A stretch of DNA of 37,809 nt from Paracoccaceae bacterium (GTDB lineage Bacteria; Pseudomonadota; Alphaproteobacteria; Rhodobacterales; Rhodobacteraceae). The notes under the pieces were generated by a model. The model was not told the origin of the DNA, searched no databases, and saw nothing but the letters and a program-made list of their open reading frames with translations. The position numbers were made by a program, and so were the translations under genes. The stretch is taken from the NCBI GenBank assembly GCA_029247845.1, contig JAQWKM010000011.1:1-37809 (forward strand), in the 5' to 3' direction. Of this stretch, positions 7,511 through 18,422 are shown piece by piece (positions within the stretch are counted from its first letter, which is position 1; every line of letters begins with the position of its first letter).

Positions 7511-9505
7511 TCATTTGAATGTACGGCTGATGGTTTCGTTCATGTCTTTTTCAAAGACTAAAACGTCATTTTCAAATGCCTCAAGTCGTGCATTGAGATA
7601 GAAGTTGTCTTTATCTGATCTCATCTCGGCATAGGTTTCGGTGCGAACAGACCAATCTCCGCGAGCGTTCTCGCAGGTCCAGTGGGTTTTCCCATGAGCT
7701 GAGAGTGGGTCGTCGGGATGGATGCTCCACCATTCGCGCGCAATTGATCCATGCACCAATCCGTGATCCATGTCCTCGCCCTTGCCAAAATCATCTACAA
7801 TCTCAAGCGTGACAATCCCAGTTTGCATATCATCGATAACGCGCCGTGAATTTGATGGTTCGCGCAAATATTTAAGCTGCCATGGCGCATCACTTTCCGG
7901 TGGGGGAAAGGCTCTTTCGTCCTTTGACCCACTCCGACGCGTTGGTAACTTAAGCGAACCCGACAAAAGAGTTAAATTCGCAGCTTTGGGCATAGGCCAC
8001 AATAGTGGCCAATAGCTGGTTGAGATGGCAAGCGATATTTTATGCCCTGCTGGTACGCGATAGGCGATTTGATCAAGGTCTAGCGAGATATCGACATATT
8101 CTGCGACAGGAAGGGGTTCGGGCTGGGAATGGTCTATCCTGTGGCAGAGGTTCAAAACCCCATAAGTAATCCGTGTAGAGGCGCCATCGGGGTGAGTGTG
8201 ATTAAGCCGAACTGCGATTTGGGCTTTGGGTTGATCCGATATCAGCCGAAGTGTAACTTTGGGAGCCCCTACAATATCGCAGGATGTTTCCAGCCTTTCT
8301 GAAGTATATAAAACTGAAAGCGCATTATCAGGGCGCTGATCTCCTGAGAGTTCCGGCCCAAGCCAGATCGCACAATATTCCCCGCCATTCATACCGCAGG
8401 TTTGTGGTGAGCATATTTCGTCGCTAAGCTTTTCTGAAATGTTGCCCAATTGATTATGTGCGCTCAGATAATATGTCTGCCAACTTAGGCCATTGGGCCA
8501 ATCGTCCTCGGTGATCCAAATTCCCGTGCGCTTTTGATAAAATGTTTTGGGGCGCACGCCATCCATCAAATAGGCAGTGTAATCAGGATAAGTTTCGACA
8601 CCTGTGTCCTCGCCTTTAAGCCAGTGATCCCACCAACGCAGCGCCTCTTGCAGAAATCCAATCCTTGGTTCGGGAACCGCAAAATGGGGATATTTATGCA
8701 CCCAAGGACCAACGATCCCTTTGACCGGCGCAGTTAGGTTCTCGACCAAATGGGCAACTGTATTTTTATAGGCATCGCCCCAGCCCCCGATGGCGAGAGT
8801 TGCGGCTTTAATTGCGGGGTAGTCTTCGCAGACTGAACCGTGCTGCCAATAGGTATCTCTTATTTGGTGGTTTAGCCATTTTATTGGAAGAAATGGTTCT
8901 GCATCAAGGCGTTGAAGCCACATCTGGCGCCATTTTTCGCCGACAAGTTTGGGATCGGGCGGACGGGAGGAATACGCCCACATTGTCGACCCCCACCCAA
9001 GGTTTTCATTGAGGAGACAACCACCTTTGTAGTGAATATCATCGGCATATCGATCAACTGTTGAGCATAGCGTGATGATGGCCTTAAGCGCCGGGGGTTG
9101 CATAGCCGCAACTTGGAGCGAATTAAAGCCCCCCCAGCTAATCCCCATCATACCCACTTTGCCCGAACACCAAGGTTGGGCGGTAATCCATGCAATGGTT
9201 TCTAAGGCATCATCCAGTTCTTGTTGCGAGTATTCGTCCTCCATCACGCCTTCGCTGTCGCCATTCCCGCGCATGTCAACGCGCACACAGGCGTATCCGC
9301 GTTTAGCAAAATAGGGATGTGTCAGAGCATCGCGCGCCGTTGTTCCATCGCGTTTTCGATAGGGTAGGAATTCGAGGACTGCAGGCACAGGGTTTTGCGC
9401 TGCATCTTGTGGCTTCCATATCCTTGCAGACAATCGACACCCGTCAGGCATCACAATGCCAGCGTCTGGGATTTCCTGAATGTCCAGGATATTCATCTGT
9501 TTCAT
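7511..9505 (-). CDS. CocE/NonD-family alpha/beta hydrolase (X-Pro dipeptidyl-peptidase S15 type)
   Basis: A serine hydrolase of about 664 residues with an N-terminal alpha/beta-hydrolase domain and a C-terminal jelly-roll (PepX_C) domain. The nucleophile is in GMMGISWGGFNS, near residue 123. Likely acid and base are in GGWGDAYKN and GPWVHKYPH. VRVDMRGNGDSEG is a typical CocE/PepX strand-loop. Family members hydrolyse X-Pro peptides, acyl esters or glutaryl-type amides; the substrate here is unknown. A longer frame begins at 9535, but AGGACC at 9516-9511 sits seven bases from the internal ATG at 9505, so I prefer that start. The gene is convergent with the cysteine synthase gene. Nearness to a peptide-type importer makes a peptidase role attractive but unproven. 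Confidence 0.85.
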   Translation of the reverse strand: MKQMNILDIQEIPDAGIVMPDGCRLSARIWKPQDAAQNPVPAVLEFLPYRKRDGTTARDALTHPYFAKRGYACVRVDMRGNGDSEGVMEDEYSQQELDDALETIAWITAQPWCSGKVGMMGISWGGFNSLQVAAMQPPALKAIITLCSTVDRYADDIHYKGGCLLNENLGWGSTMWAYSSRPPDPKLVGEKWRQMWLQRLDAEPFLPIKWLNHQIRDTYWQHGSVCEDYPAIKAATLAIGGWGDAYKNTVAHLVENLTAPVKGIVGPWVHKYPHFAVPEPRIGFLQEALRWWDHWLKGEDTGVETYPDYTAYLMDGVRPKTFYQKRTGIWITEDDWPNGLSWQTYYLSAHNQLGNISEKLSDEICSPQTCGMNGGEYCAIWLGPELSGDQRPDNALSVLYTSERLETSCDIVGAPKVTLRLISDQPKAQIAVRLNHTHPDGASTRITYGVLNLCHRIDHSQPEPLPVAEYVDISLDLDQIAYRVPAGHKISLAISTSYWPLLWPMPKAANLTLLSGSLKLPTRRSGSKDERAFPPPESDAPWQLKYLREPSNSRRVIDDMQTGIVTLEIVDDFGKGEDMDHGLVHGSIAREWWSIHPDDPLSAHGKTHWTCENARGDWSVRTETYAEMRSDKDNFYLNARLEAFENDVLVFEKDMNETISRTFK

Positions 9506-9637
9506 TGTTCGGTCCTGTGCTGTGCGCATGGGCATACCACAAGCTGCAACACTATGTCTGTCAACAAAAATATGACCTCAGGCGGTCTATCTATGGATTT
9601 TCAAATGCTGCGCTCAAGAGTTAATTTTTCAATCGCT

Positions 9638-11815
9638 TTAAAACTTCTTCTGAGATTTTCCACGATAGGCTCTTGTCCCGCCCTTTCCAGCACTTGAGCG
9701 ACCCCTTCTATTAGAGGTTTCGCTCGCTGCCTCGATCGCAGACTGGCGCACGAGTGGATCATCTGCAACAGCGAGGTCAACGGCTTCGAGCCGCTTGACT
9801 TCGTCTCTAAGCCGGGCAGCCTCTTCAAATTCCAGATTTTCGGCAGCTTTACGCATATCTGTGCGAAGCCCTTCCAGAACAGTTTTCAGATTTGCGCCTG
9901 CGAGAGATTTATCAATCGTTGCGGTTACACGTGCTTGGTCTGTATCCCGCGTGTAAAGACCAGACAGTATATCCTCGACGTTCTTTTTAACAGTCGTCGG
10001 TGTAATCCCATACTTTTTATTATAATCCAGCTGTTTGACGCGCCGACGGTCGGTCTCTGCCAGTGCCCGTTCCATAGATCCAGTGATACGGTTTGCATAC
10101 ATGATCACTCGGCCATCTACATTGCGCGCCGCGCGGCCGATGGTTTGAATCAATGAGGTTTCTGAGCGCAGGAAACCCTCTTTATCAGCATCCAGTATGG
10201 CGACGAGACCACATTCAGGAATATCAAGTCCTTCGCGCAAAAGGTTGATTCCGATCAGAACATCAAACGCCCCGAGCCGAAGATCGCGCAAAATTTCGAT
10301 GCGCTCCAATGTGTCGATTTCCGAATGCATATAGCGCACACGAATACTCTGTTCATGCATATATTCTGTAAGGTCCTCTGCCATTCGTTTTGTCAATGTC
10401 GTGACGAGAGTGCGGTATCCTGCCGCTGATACGCAACGCACTTCATCGAGTAAATCATCGACTTGCATGTCAACCGGTCTGATCTCGATTTCAGGGTCTA
10501 TCAGGCCAGTAGGGCGAATGATTTGTTCGGTAAATACGCCTCTGGATTGCTCCATCTCCCATGAGGACGGCGTCGCACTGACATAGACAGATTGAGGACG
10601 CATGGCGTTCCATTCCTCAAACTTCAACGGTCGGTTGTCCATACAAGAGGGCAGTCGAAAGCCATGTTCGGCCAATGTGAATTTACGCCGATAATCACCT
10701 TTATACATTCCGCCAATTTGCGGTATCGAGACATGGCTTTCATCGGTAAAGACAATTGCATTATCGGGGATAAATTCAAACAGTGTGGGTGGCGGTTGAC
10801 CAGGAGCACGGCCCGTCAGATACCGAGAATAGTTTTCAATCCCATTACAAACACCTGTCGCTTCTAGCATTTCCAAATCAAAATTAGTACGTTGCTCAAG
10901 CCGTTGCGCCTCTAAAAGCTTGCCCTCGCCAACCAGTTGGTCCAGCCTTTGGCGCAACTCTTTTTTGATGCTGATAATCGCTTGCTGCATTGTTGGCTTT
11001 GGGGTCACATAATGCGAATTGGCGTAAATTCTTATTTGTTCGAAAGCATTTGTTCGCTCGCCTGTCAGAGGGTCAAACTCTGTGATAGTTTCCAATTCAT
11101 CCCCAAAAAAGGATAACTTCCAAGCGCGGTCTTCCAAATGTGCTGGAAAAATTTCAAGGCTGTCACCGCGCACACGGAAGGTTCCACGCTGGAAGGCCTG
11201 ATCGTTTCGCTTATATTGTTGAGCGACAAGATCTGCCATGACCTGGCGCTGATTATAGTTTCCGCCAATTTTCAGGTCCTGCGTCATGGCGCCGTAAGTT
11301 TCGACGGATCCAATGCCGTAAATACAGGACACGGACGCCACAATGATCACATCATCGCGTTCCAACAAAGAGCGTGTGGCTGAATGGCGCATTCGGTCGA
11401 TCTGTTCGTTTATTTGGCTTTCTTTTTCTATATATGTGTCTGAGCGTGCGACATAGGCCTCCGGCTGATAATAATCATAAAAACTAACAAAATATTCGAC
11501 TGAATTTTCAGGGAAAAACCCTTTGAATTCACCAAATAACTGTGCTGCAAGGGTTTTGTTGGGGGCAAGGATAATGGCGGGTCTTTGAGTTTCCTCGATA
11601 ACTTTGGCCATGGTAAAAGTTTTACCAGTACCTGTCGCCCCGAGCAGAACTTGATCTCGTTCTCCATCTCGCACGCCGGACGTCAGTTCTTTAATGGCCG
11701 TAGGTTGATCTCCTGCTGGCGAAAATTCGGTATGCATTACGAATTTTTTGCCACCCTCAAGTTTGGGGCGCTGGCGCACTTCACCTGTCACATGTCCAAG
11801 GGCGTCTTCAGTCAT
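9638..11815 (-). CDS. uvrB: UvrABC excision nuclease subunit B
   Basis: UvrB, 725 residues, the damage-verifying helicase of nucleotide excision repair, acting with UvrA and UvrC. Seen: Walker A GATGTGKT near residue 60, the beta-hairpin region with YYQPEAYV, DESHVSIPQIGG, YVSATPSSWE, helicase motifs GINLLREGLDIPE and QTIGRAARN, and the C-terminal UVR motif (LEFEEAARLRDEVKRLE) that binds UvrC. A basic Arg/Lys/Gly-rich tail ends the protein. Length is slightly above the E. coli protein (673 residues), as is common in alphaproteobacteria. About 130 bases separate it from the hydrolase gene downstream. Confidence 0.97.
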   Translation of the reverse strand: MTEDALGHVTGEVRQRPKLEGGKKFVMHTEFSPAGDQPTAIKELTSGVRDGERDQVLLGATGTGKTFTMAKVIEETQRPAIILAPNKTLAAQLFGEFKGFFPENSVEYFVSFYDYYQPEAYVARSDTYIEKESQINEQIDRMRHSATRSLLERDDVIIVASVSCIYGIGSVETYGAMTQDLKIGGNYNQRQVMADLVAQQYKRNDQAFQRGTFRVRGDSLEIFPAHLEDRAWKLSFFGDELETITEFDPLTGERTNAFEQIRIYANSHYVTPKPTMQQAIISIKKELRQRLDQLVGEGKLLEAQRLEQRTNFDLEMLEATGVCNGIENYSRYLTGRAPGQPPPTLFEFIPDNAIVFTDESHVSIPQIGGMYKGDYRRKFTLAEHGFRLPSCMDNRPLKFEEWNAMRPQSVYVSATPSSWEMEQSRGVFTEQIIRPTGLIDPEIEIRPVDMQVDDLLDEVRCVSAAGYRTLVTTLTKRMAEDLTEYMHEQSIRVRYMHSEIDTLERIEILRDLRLGAFDVLIGINLLREGLDIPECGLVAILDADKEGFLRSETSLIQTIGRAARNVDGRVIMYANRITGSMERALAETDRRRVKQLDYNKKYGITPTTVKKNVEDILSGLYTRDTDQARVTATIDKSLAGANLKTVLEGLRTDMRKAAENLEFEEAARLRDEVKRLEAVDLAVADDPLVRQSAIEAASETSNRRGRSSAGKGGTRAYRGKSQKKF

Positions 11816-12006
11816 AAATCGTTCCTCACTGGAACTTCAACATAGGCAGCTTGCCCCAAGTTTCAACGGGCAAATTTTACAGTTTTAATTCTATGCACTT
11901 TGACAGCGCCCGCAAAGATAAGAGGATCGGTCGGTACTCAGAGTAAGCTGACGTGTTTACAGCGGATAAATTCATGAATATACACTCACTTAAAGGAGTC
12001 TCTGAT

Positions 12007-12318
12007 ATGCGCGCACGCATTTACAAGCCAGCCCGGACGGCTATGTCGTCAGGAAATGCCAATACCCGTGAGTGGGTTTTGGAATTTGCTCCGGACTCTG
12101 CCAGAAAAGTTGATCCTTTGATGGGGTGGACATCGAGCGATGATACTCAGTCGCAGGTAAAACTGCAGTTTGAGACAAAAGAAGCGGCCTTGGCCTATTC
12201 GAAAGATAATGGCATTGACGCTGTTGTCTCCCAGCCGAAAACACGTAAAGTCAATATCCGTCAACGCGGATATGGTGAGAATTTTTCCACTGATCGAAAA
12301 GGGGCTTGGACCCATTAG
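12007..12318 (+). CDS. NADH dehydrogenase accessory subunit, NDUFS4 family (ETC complex I region)
   Basis: A small protein of 103 residues matching the NDUFS4 (18-kDa) complex I accessory subunit kept by alphaproteobacteria and mitochondria. Characteristic stretches are [41 protein letters not shown] and a C-terminal RKGAWTH. It would sit on the peripheral arm of respiratory complex I and stabilise the NADH-oxidising module. The start at 12007 is chosen because AAGGAG at 11993-11998 lies eight bases ahead; an in-frame ATG at 11953 adds an unlikely 18 residues. It stands apart from any nuo operon, as often seen in this group. Confidence 0.9.
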   Translation: MRARIYKPARTAMSSGNANTREWVLEFAPDSARKVDPLMGWTSSDDTQSQVKLQFETKEAALAYSKDNGIDAVVSQPKTRKVNIRQRGYGENFSTDRKGAWTH

Positions 12319-12346
12319 GTGAGCGACGTGTTTTCTTTGTATGCCT

Positions 12347-12376
12347 TTGGTGAAAATAACTTTCCTTTCATAATAT
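12347..12376 (+). promoter_or_regulatory. Possible sigma-70-type promoter for the pca operon
   Basis: TTGGTG at 12347-12352 and TAATAT at 12371-12376 are separated by 18 bases, about 80 bases upstream of the chosen pcaC start. Both hexamers are close to the vegetative consensus. No obvious PcaQ-type dyad was recognised beside it. The match could be chance in AT-rich DNA. Confidence 0.3.
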
Positions 12377-12457
12377 TACATTCTCTAATAGCAAGGCCAC
12401 AGTATGGCAGGTCGGGCGTATGCCACCGGTTCTCAGCTATTTTATTTGGTGGTACAG

Positions 12458-12841
12458 ATGAACAAGACTGAAAAATACGAAAAAGGCATGCAGGTGCGCC
12501 GCAGCGTATTGGGGGATGCGCATGTAGATCGCGCCGAGGCGTCAAAAACTGAGCTTGATGTGGGCTTTCAAGAGTTGATCACTGAGGCTGCTTGGGGAAG
12601 TGTTTGGGCTGGGGATCAATTCACAAAGCGCGAACGCAGCTTAATCACATTGGCTCTGCTGGCGGCTGAAGGAAACTCTGAAGAAATTGCTATGCATGTG
12701 CGCGCATCGCAAAAAACGGGTACAAGCCCAGAAGATATCATGGAGGCTATGTTACATGTCGCGATCTATTGTGGCGTTTCCAAGGCCAACTACGCGATTA
12801 AGATCGTCAAACAAACCTTAAGCGATCTAAAGAACGACTGA
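12458..12841 (+). CDS. pcaC: 4-carboxymuconolactone decarboxylase
   Basis: A protein of 127 residues of the carboxymuconolactone decarboxylase/AhpD-like fold. PcaC converts 4-carboxymuconolactone to beta-ketoadipate enol-lactone in protocatechuate breakdown. Seen: MQVRRSVLGDAHVDRA near the N-terminus, then FTKRERSLITLALLAA and the active-site helix region MHVRASQKTGTSPEDIMEA followed by LHVAIYCGVSKANYA, all typical of PcaC. The frame extends upstream to 12404, but canonical PcaC proteins start near the ATG at 12458. The preceding GGTGG is a weak ribosome site. Its TGA overlaps the pcaH start (TGATG), which supports one operon and the pathway assignment. Confidence 0.92.
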   Translation: MNKTEKYEKGMQVRRSVLGDAHVDRAEASKTELDVGFQELITEAAWGSVWAGDQFTKRERSLITLALLAAEGNSEEIAMHVRASQKTGTSPEDIMEAMLHVAIYCGVSKANYAIKIVKQTLSDLKND

Positions 12842-13557
12842 TGAGAGAGTATTTTGCCAGAGACCACGCACGCCATCCTCCCGCCCTCACTCAAGATTAC
12901 AAATCAACAGTTTTGAGGTCTCCCAAACATGCCCCTCTCACGCTTGGACAAACAATTTCAGAAATCACTGGTCCGCACTTTGGGCAGGGTGATATTGGCG
13001 AACTTGATAACGATCTCATTCGGAATTTTGCAAAAGATGGAGATCCAATTGGCGAAAGAATAATCCTGCACGGACGCGTTTGTGATGAGGGGAGGCGCCC
13101 TGTTCCAGATGCACTAATTGAAATATGGCAGGCCAATGCAGGCGGGCGTTATCGTCATCAAAATGATGGCTATCTTGCCCCACTGGATCCAAATTTTGGT
13201 GGCTGCGGTCGGACCATGACTGATGATGCAGGTTATTATAGATTTCAAACAATTAAGCCTGGAGCCTATCCATGGCCCAATTGGGAACCCAGTTGGCGAC
13301 CCGCCCATGTTCATGTCTCGGTATTTGGTCATAGCTTTTCTCAACGCCTCGTTACGCAGTTATATTTTGAGGGAGATCCTTTGATTGAAAGATGCCCAAT
13401 CGCCAATTCAATTCCCGATCTGCGTACGCTGCAGCAACTCGTTGCGCCTTTGGATATGGACACAGCCCAGCCCTCTGACTGTCTTGCATACAGATTTGAT
13501 ATTGTTTTGCGTGGACGATTTTCGACACCTTTTGAAAACCGTCTTGAAGGAAGTTGA
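12841..13557 (+). CDS. pcaH: Protocatechuate 3,4-dioxygenase beta subunit
   Basis: The catalytic iron-bearing subunit, 238 residues, which with PcaG performs intradiol ring cleavage of protocatechuate to 3-carboxy-cis,cis-muconate in the cytoplasm. All four Fe(III) ligands of the family are visible: Tyr104 in GGRYRHQND, Tyr143 in GAYPWPNW, and His156 and His158 in WRPAHVHVSVFG. LAPLDPNFGGCGR is another family signature. Length is normal. Translation is probably coupled to pcaC before it and to pcaG after it, since both junctions overlap by one or a few bases. Confidence 0.96.
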   Translation: MREYFARDHARHPPALTQDYKSTVLRSPKHAPLTLGQTISEITGPHFGQGDIGELDNDLIRNFAKDGDPIGERIILHGRVCDEGRRPVPDALIEIWQANAGGRYRHQNDGYLAPLDPNFGGCGRTMTDDAGYYRFQTIKPGAYPWPNWEPSWRPAHVHVSVFGHSFSQRLVTQLYFEGDPLIERCPIANSIPDLRTLQQLVAPLDMDTAQPSDCLAYRFDIVLRGRFSTPFENRLEGS

Positions 13558-14189
13558 TGATGGCTCAAGAGGATAAAATCCTGCAGGAAACGCCTTCTCA
13601 AACTGTGGGGCCTTATGTGCACACTGGTCTTGCGCCATGGGCGATTGGCCTTGATGTCTTCAAAACGGATATAGGAGCTGAAATTGTAGGTCCCAAAAGC
13701 AAAGGTAGGCGCATCACAGTTTCAGGTCGTATCATAGACGGTGCTGATGATTTGGTTCGCGATGCGTTGATTGAAGTCTGGCAGGCCAATGCCAATGGAA
13801 TTTACAGACATGTGGAAGATCCCAAGTTTGGGGAATTAGAAAAAGATTTTCGGGGCTGGGGGCGGGCTTGGACCAATTTTGAAACTGGAAAATGGTCTTT
13901 CCAGACTGTCAAACCGGGACCAATCAAGGATCGAGATGGTGTCATGCATGCGCCCCATCTCAATATTTGGATTGTGGCACGTGGTATCAATATAGGTCTG
14001 AGTACAAGGATATATTTTGTGGATGAAACGGATGCAAATGCCAAGGATCCTGTATTGAATATGATCCTGCCCGAGCAAAGGCGGCAAACGTTATTGGCGA
14101 AATACCGAGATGAGAAATTAAAGACAAATGATTATGTCGTCGATATTGCCTTGCAAGGTGATCACGAAACCGTATTTTTGAATACATAA
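13557..14189 (+). CDS. pcaG: Protocatechuate 3,4-dioxygenase alpha subunit
   Basis: The structural partner of PcaH, 210 residues, slightly longer than the roughly 200 usual. It shares the intradiol dioxygenase fold (ETPSQTVGPYVHTGL, DALIEVWQANANGIYRH, GWGRAWTNFETGKWSF, MHAPHLNIWIVARGINIG) but, as expected for an alpha subunit, it does not carry the full Tyr/Tyr/His/His iron set. The ATG at 13557 overlaps the pcaH stop codon, and GAAGG at 13546-13550 serves as ribosome site. A TTG at 13554 and a second ATG at 13560 are alternative starts. Confidence 0.95.
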   Translation: MMAQEDKILQETPSQTVGPYVHTGLAPWAIGLDVFKTDIGAEIVGPKSKGRRITVSGRIIDGADDLVRDALIEVWQANANGIYRHVEDPKFGELEKDFRGWGRAWTNFETGKWSFQTVKPGPIKDRDGVMHAPHLNIWIVARGINIGLSTRIYFVDETDANAKDPVLNMILPEQRRQTLLAKYRDEKLKTNDYVVDIALQGDHETVFLNT

Positions 14190-14215
14190 TAAATAGTTAA
14201 AGGACAGGAAGTATC

Positions 14216-15064
14216 ATGAACAAACCCTGCATCATTTGCGTCGCGATCACAGGGTCAGTGGCGACAAAGGCCGATAACCCAGTGGTTCCAACAACGATAA
14301 CAGAACAAGTTGAAAGCACCCACGCGGCCTTTGAAGCAGGCGCGTCTATTGCCCATTGTCACGTGCGTTTGGACAATGGCAAACCAAGCTCAGACCCCGA
14401 AAGGTTTGCGCGGTTAATGGAGGGGATTTCCAAACATTGTCCGGGGATGATCATTCAACTATCCACAGGTGGTCGCTCGGGTGCTGGACAAGAGCGGGGC
14501 GGAATGCTCTCGCTGAGACCAGATATGGCGTCTTTGACGGTTGGGTCAAATAATTTTCCCATGCGGGTTTACGAAAACCCGCCGGACTTGGTCGACTGGC
14601 TGGCCAGTGAAATGCATCAACACGAAATCAAACCCGAGATTGAGGCTTTTGATCTTTCTCATATTCACCATGCGGCTCTCATGCGCCGCGATGGACGGTT
14701 GTCGGGACGTATTTATGTACAATTTGTTATGGGCGTTAAAAACGCCATGCCGACGGACAAAGATGTTTTTGACTACTACATAAAAACCGTTGAGCGTTTG
14801 CTACCAGATGCAGACTGGTGTGCAGCCGGTATTGGGGCAAACCAGATTGTTGTCAACGAGTGGTGTGTGGCCCAAGGTGGACATGCGCGTACCGGTCTTG
14901 AAGACAATGTGCGGCTGGATAAACACACTCTGGCTCCGTCAAATGCCGCCCTCGTTAAGCGTGTTGTTGATCTTTGTGATAAATATCAGCGTCCTATTGC
15001 TACATGGTCTCAAGCCCGTGAAATGTTGGATCTACGGTCTGTATGTATAACTGGTACAATTTGA
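14216..15064 (+). CDS. Beta-keto acid cleavage enzyme (BKACE/DUF849, Kce family)
   Basis: A zinc-dependent TIM-barrel enzyme of 282 residues in the 3-keto-5-aminohexanoate cleavage (Kce) family. Members use acetyl-CoA to split a beta-keto acid, giving acetoacetate and a new CoA ester. Seen: IAHCHVR with the two histidines that bind zinc in Kce, IIQLSTGGRSGAG, and a late glutamate in ARTGLEDNVRL that completes the metal site. It lies 26 bases after pcaG behind AGGAAG, so it belongs to the pca operon. This context suggests beta-ketoadipate as substrate, which would yield succinyl-CoA and acetoacetate. That is inference; family members differ widely in substrate. Confidence 0.88.
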   Translation: MNKPCIICVAITGSVATKADNPVVPTTITEQVESTHAAFEAGASIAHCHVRLDNGKPSSDPERFARLMEGISKHCPGMIIQLSTGGRSGAGQERGGMLSLRPDMASLTVGSNNFPMRVYENPPDLVDWLASEMHQHEIKPEIEAFDLSHIHHAALMRRDGRLSGRIYVQFVMGVKNAMPTDKDVFDYYIKTVERLLPDADWCAAGIGANQIVVNEWCVAQGGHARTGLEDNVRLDKHTLAPSNAALVKRVVDLCDKYQRPIATWSQAREMLDLRSVCITGTI

Positions 15065-15090
15065 ATATAAGTTTCAAATGGAGTTTCTCG

Positions 15091-16710
15091 ATGCGGCATG
15101 GCGGAAAAATACTAGTTGATCAATTAAAGATTCAAGGGGTTGAGCGGGTATTTTGTGTTCCTGGTGAAAGTTACCTCGCGGCGCTTGATGGGCTTTATGA
15201 AAGTGGGATAGAGACAATCGTTGGGCGTCAGGAAGGTGGCGTTGCGATGATGGCCGAGGCACATGGCAAGCTGACAGGAGCGCCAGGGATCGCGTTTGTG
15301 ACGCGGGGACCGGGCGCTACCAGCGCTTCTGCAGGAGTTCATGTCGCCTTTCAGGATAGCACTCCAATGATCCTTTTTGTGGGGCAAGTGGCAAGCGATC
15401 AGCGTGATAGGGAGGCTTTTCAAGAAGTTGACTATCGCCAAATGTATGGACCACTTGCCAAATGGGTTGCTGAAATTGATCGCATTGACCGCATCCCCGA
15501 ATATGTCTCACGCGCATTTCATGTCGCTGTATCGGGGCGTCCGGGACCAGTGGTTTTATCGCTTCCCGAAGATATGCTATCGGCGAGGGCGGATGTATTA
15601 GACGCCCTCCCTGCCAATCCGGCCCAACAAATGGTTTGTGATGAAGTGATCAGAGAAGTTATTGATTGCCTTAAAAGAGCTCAGCGCCCATTTGTAATTG
15701 TTGGAGGAAGTGGCTGGAGCACTGATGCGGCGCGCAACCTTGGTAAATTTGTAGGAGCACTCGGCTTGCCCGTTGGGGCTTCTTTTAGATGTCAGGACTA
15801 TCTGGATAACAGACATCCAAACTATGTTGGCGATGTAGCAATCGCGCCTAATCCAGAACTGGCAGAGCAAGTGCAAAACTCCGATTGTCTTTTAATTTTG
15901 GGGGCACGCTTAGGCGAGATGACGTCGAGCGGCTATACACTTTTTGACGTGCCAAATCCGAAACAGGGCCTGATCCATATACACGCAGATGCAGACGAAA
16001 TAGGTCGTATCTATCGACCTGAGTTTGGGCTTGTCTGTCGAGCGGCTGATTTTTTGGACCGCGCTGTTTGCCTGACCAAGGGCATCACTCAGCAATCGCC
16101 CGCTGTTGCGCGCAAAAGTTATGAGACTTGGCAAGAGCCCTCACCGACCCCAGGTGCGGTGAAGATGGAGCAGATCATCCATCATCTTTCTCAAGTTCTA
16201 GCGGAAGACGCAATTATTGCCAATGGTGCTGGAAATTATGCCGCTTGGTTGCATCGTTATTTTTGTTACAAATCCTATCGAACCCAACTTGCGCCAACCT
16301 CCGGTTCCATGGGATATGGCCTTCCTGCAGCTGTGGCCGCCAAATTAAATCACCCAGACCGTGAGGTAATCTGCCTTGCTGGAGATGGCTGCTTTCAGAT
16401 GACGATGCAGGAATTTGGCACAGCAGTTCAATATGGGGCAAAAATAATTGTCATAGTGGTCAACAATGGTGTCTACGGAACGATCCGCATGCACCAGCAG
16501 CGCGATTATCCGGATCGCCCGTCAGGCACGACAATGCTCAATCCAGATTTTGCGACCCTTGCAACTTGCTATGGTTGCAGCGGCGAAGTGGTCACAAAGA
16601 CGCAAGATTTCGAAGCCGCATTTGCCCGCGCACAAGCCTCGGAAACATCCACAATAATAGAACTTAGAACAGATCCGGCGGCAGTCTCTCCGCGCACACC
16701 GATTACCTGA
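15091..16710 (+). CDS. Thiamine diphosphate-dependent enzyme, acetolactate synthase-like, function unknown
   Basis: A ThDP enzyme of 539 residues with the three-domain acetolactate synthase/pyruvate oxidase layout. The N-terminal domain has the cofactor-activating glutamate in GRQEGGVAMMAEAHGKL and GIAFVTRGPGATSAS. The C-terminal domain has the ThDP/Mg motif from AGDGCFQMTMQEFG to VVNNGVYG. The start is placed at 15091 because GGAG at 15080-15083 lies seven bases ahead; a frame from 15043 overlaps the BKACE gene. It is probably the last gene of the pca operon and ends six bases from the convergent pobA. No small regulatory subunit is nearby, so branched-chain biosynthesis is unlikely. Decarboxylation or carboligation of a 2-keto acid is possible. 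Confidence 0.85.
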   Translation: MRHGGKILVDQLKIQGVERVFCVPGESYLAALDGLYESGIETIVGRQEGGVAMMAEAHGKLTGAPGIAFVTRGPGATSASAGVHVAFQDSTPMILFVGQVASDQRDREAFQEVDYRQMYGPLAKWVAEIDRIDRIPEYVSRAFHVAVSGRPGPVVLSLPEDMLSARADVLDALPANPAQQMVCDEVIREVIDCLKRAQRPFVIVGGSGWSTDAARNLGKFVGALGLPVGASFRCQDYLDNRHPNYVGDVAIAPNPELAEQVQNSDCLLILGARLGEMTSSGYTLFDVPNPKQGLIHIHADADEIGRIYRPEFGLVCRAADFLDRAVCLTKGITQQSPAVARKSYETWQEPSPTPGAVKMEQIIHHLSQVLAEDAIIANGAGNYAAWLHRYFCYKSYRTQLAPTSGSMGYGLPAAVAAKLNHPDREVICLAGDGCFQMTMQEFGTAVQYGAKIIVIVVNNGVYGTIRMHQQRDYPDRPSGTTMLNPDFATLATCYGCSGEVVTKTQDFEAAFARAQASETSTIIELRTDPAAVSPRTPIT

Positions 16711-16716
16711 TCTGGA

Positions 16717-18293
<1,577 letters not shown>

Positions 18294-18422
18294 TCTGACA
18301 TATTTCTAGTTTGGTTTCATGCTATCAGGTTGTGCTGGAGCAAATTCTGGAAGGTTTGAACAAGAGGCGAACACGCTTTTGACACGGTTGCTCTGACTAT
18401 AATCGACCTACCAGCGCTTAGA

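Noticed and set aside
11953-12006. Upstream ATG start for the NDUFS4-like gene
   Set aside because: The added residues are not conserved in the family, and AAGGAG is correctly placed for the ATG at 12007.
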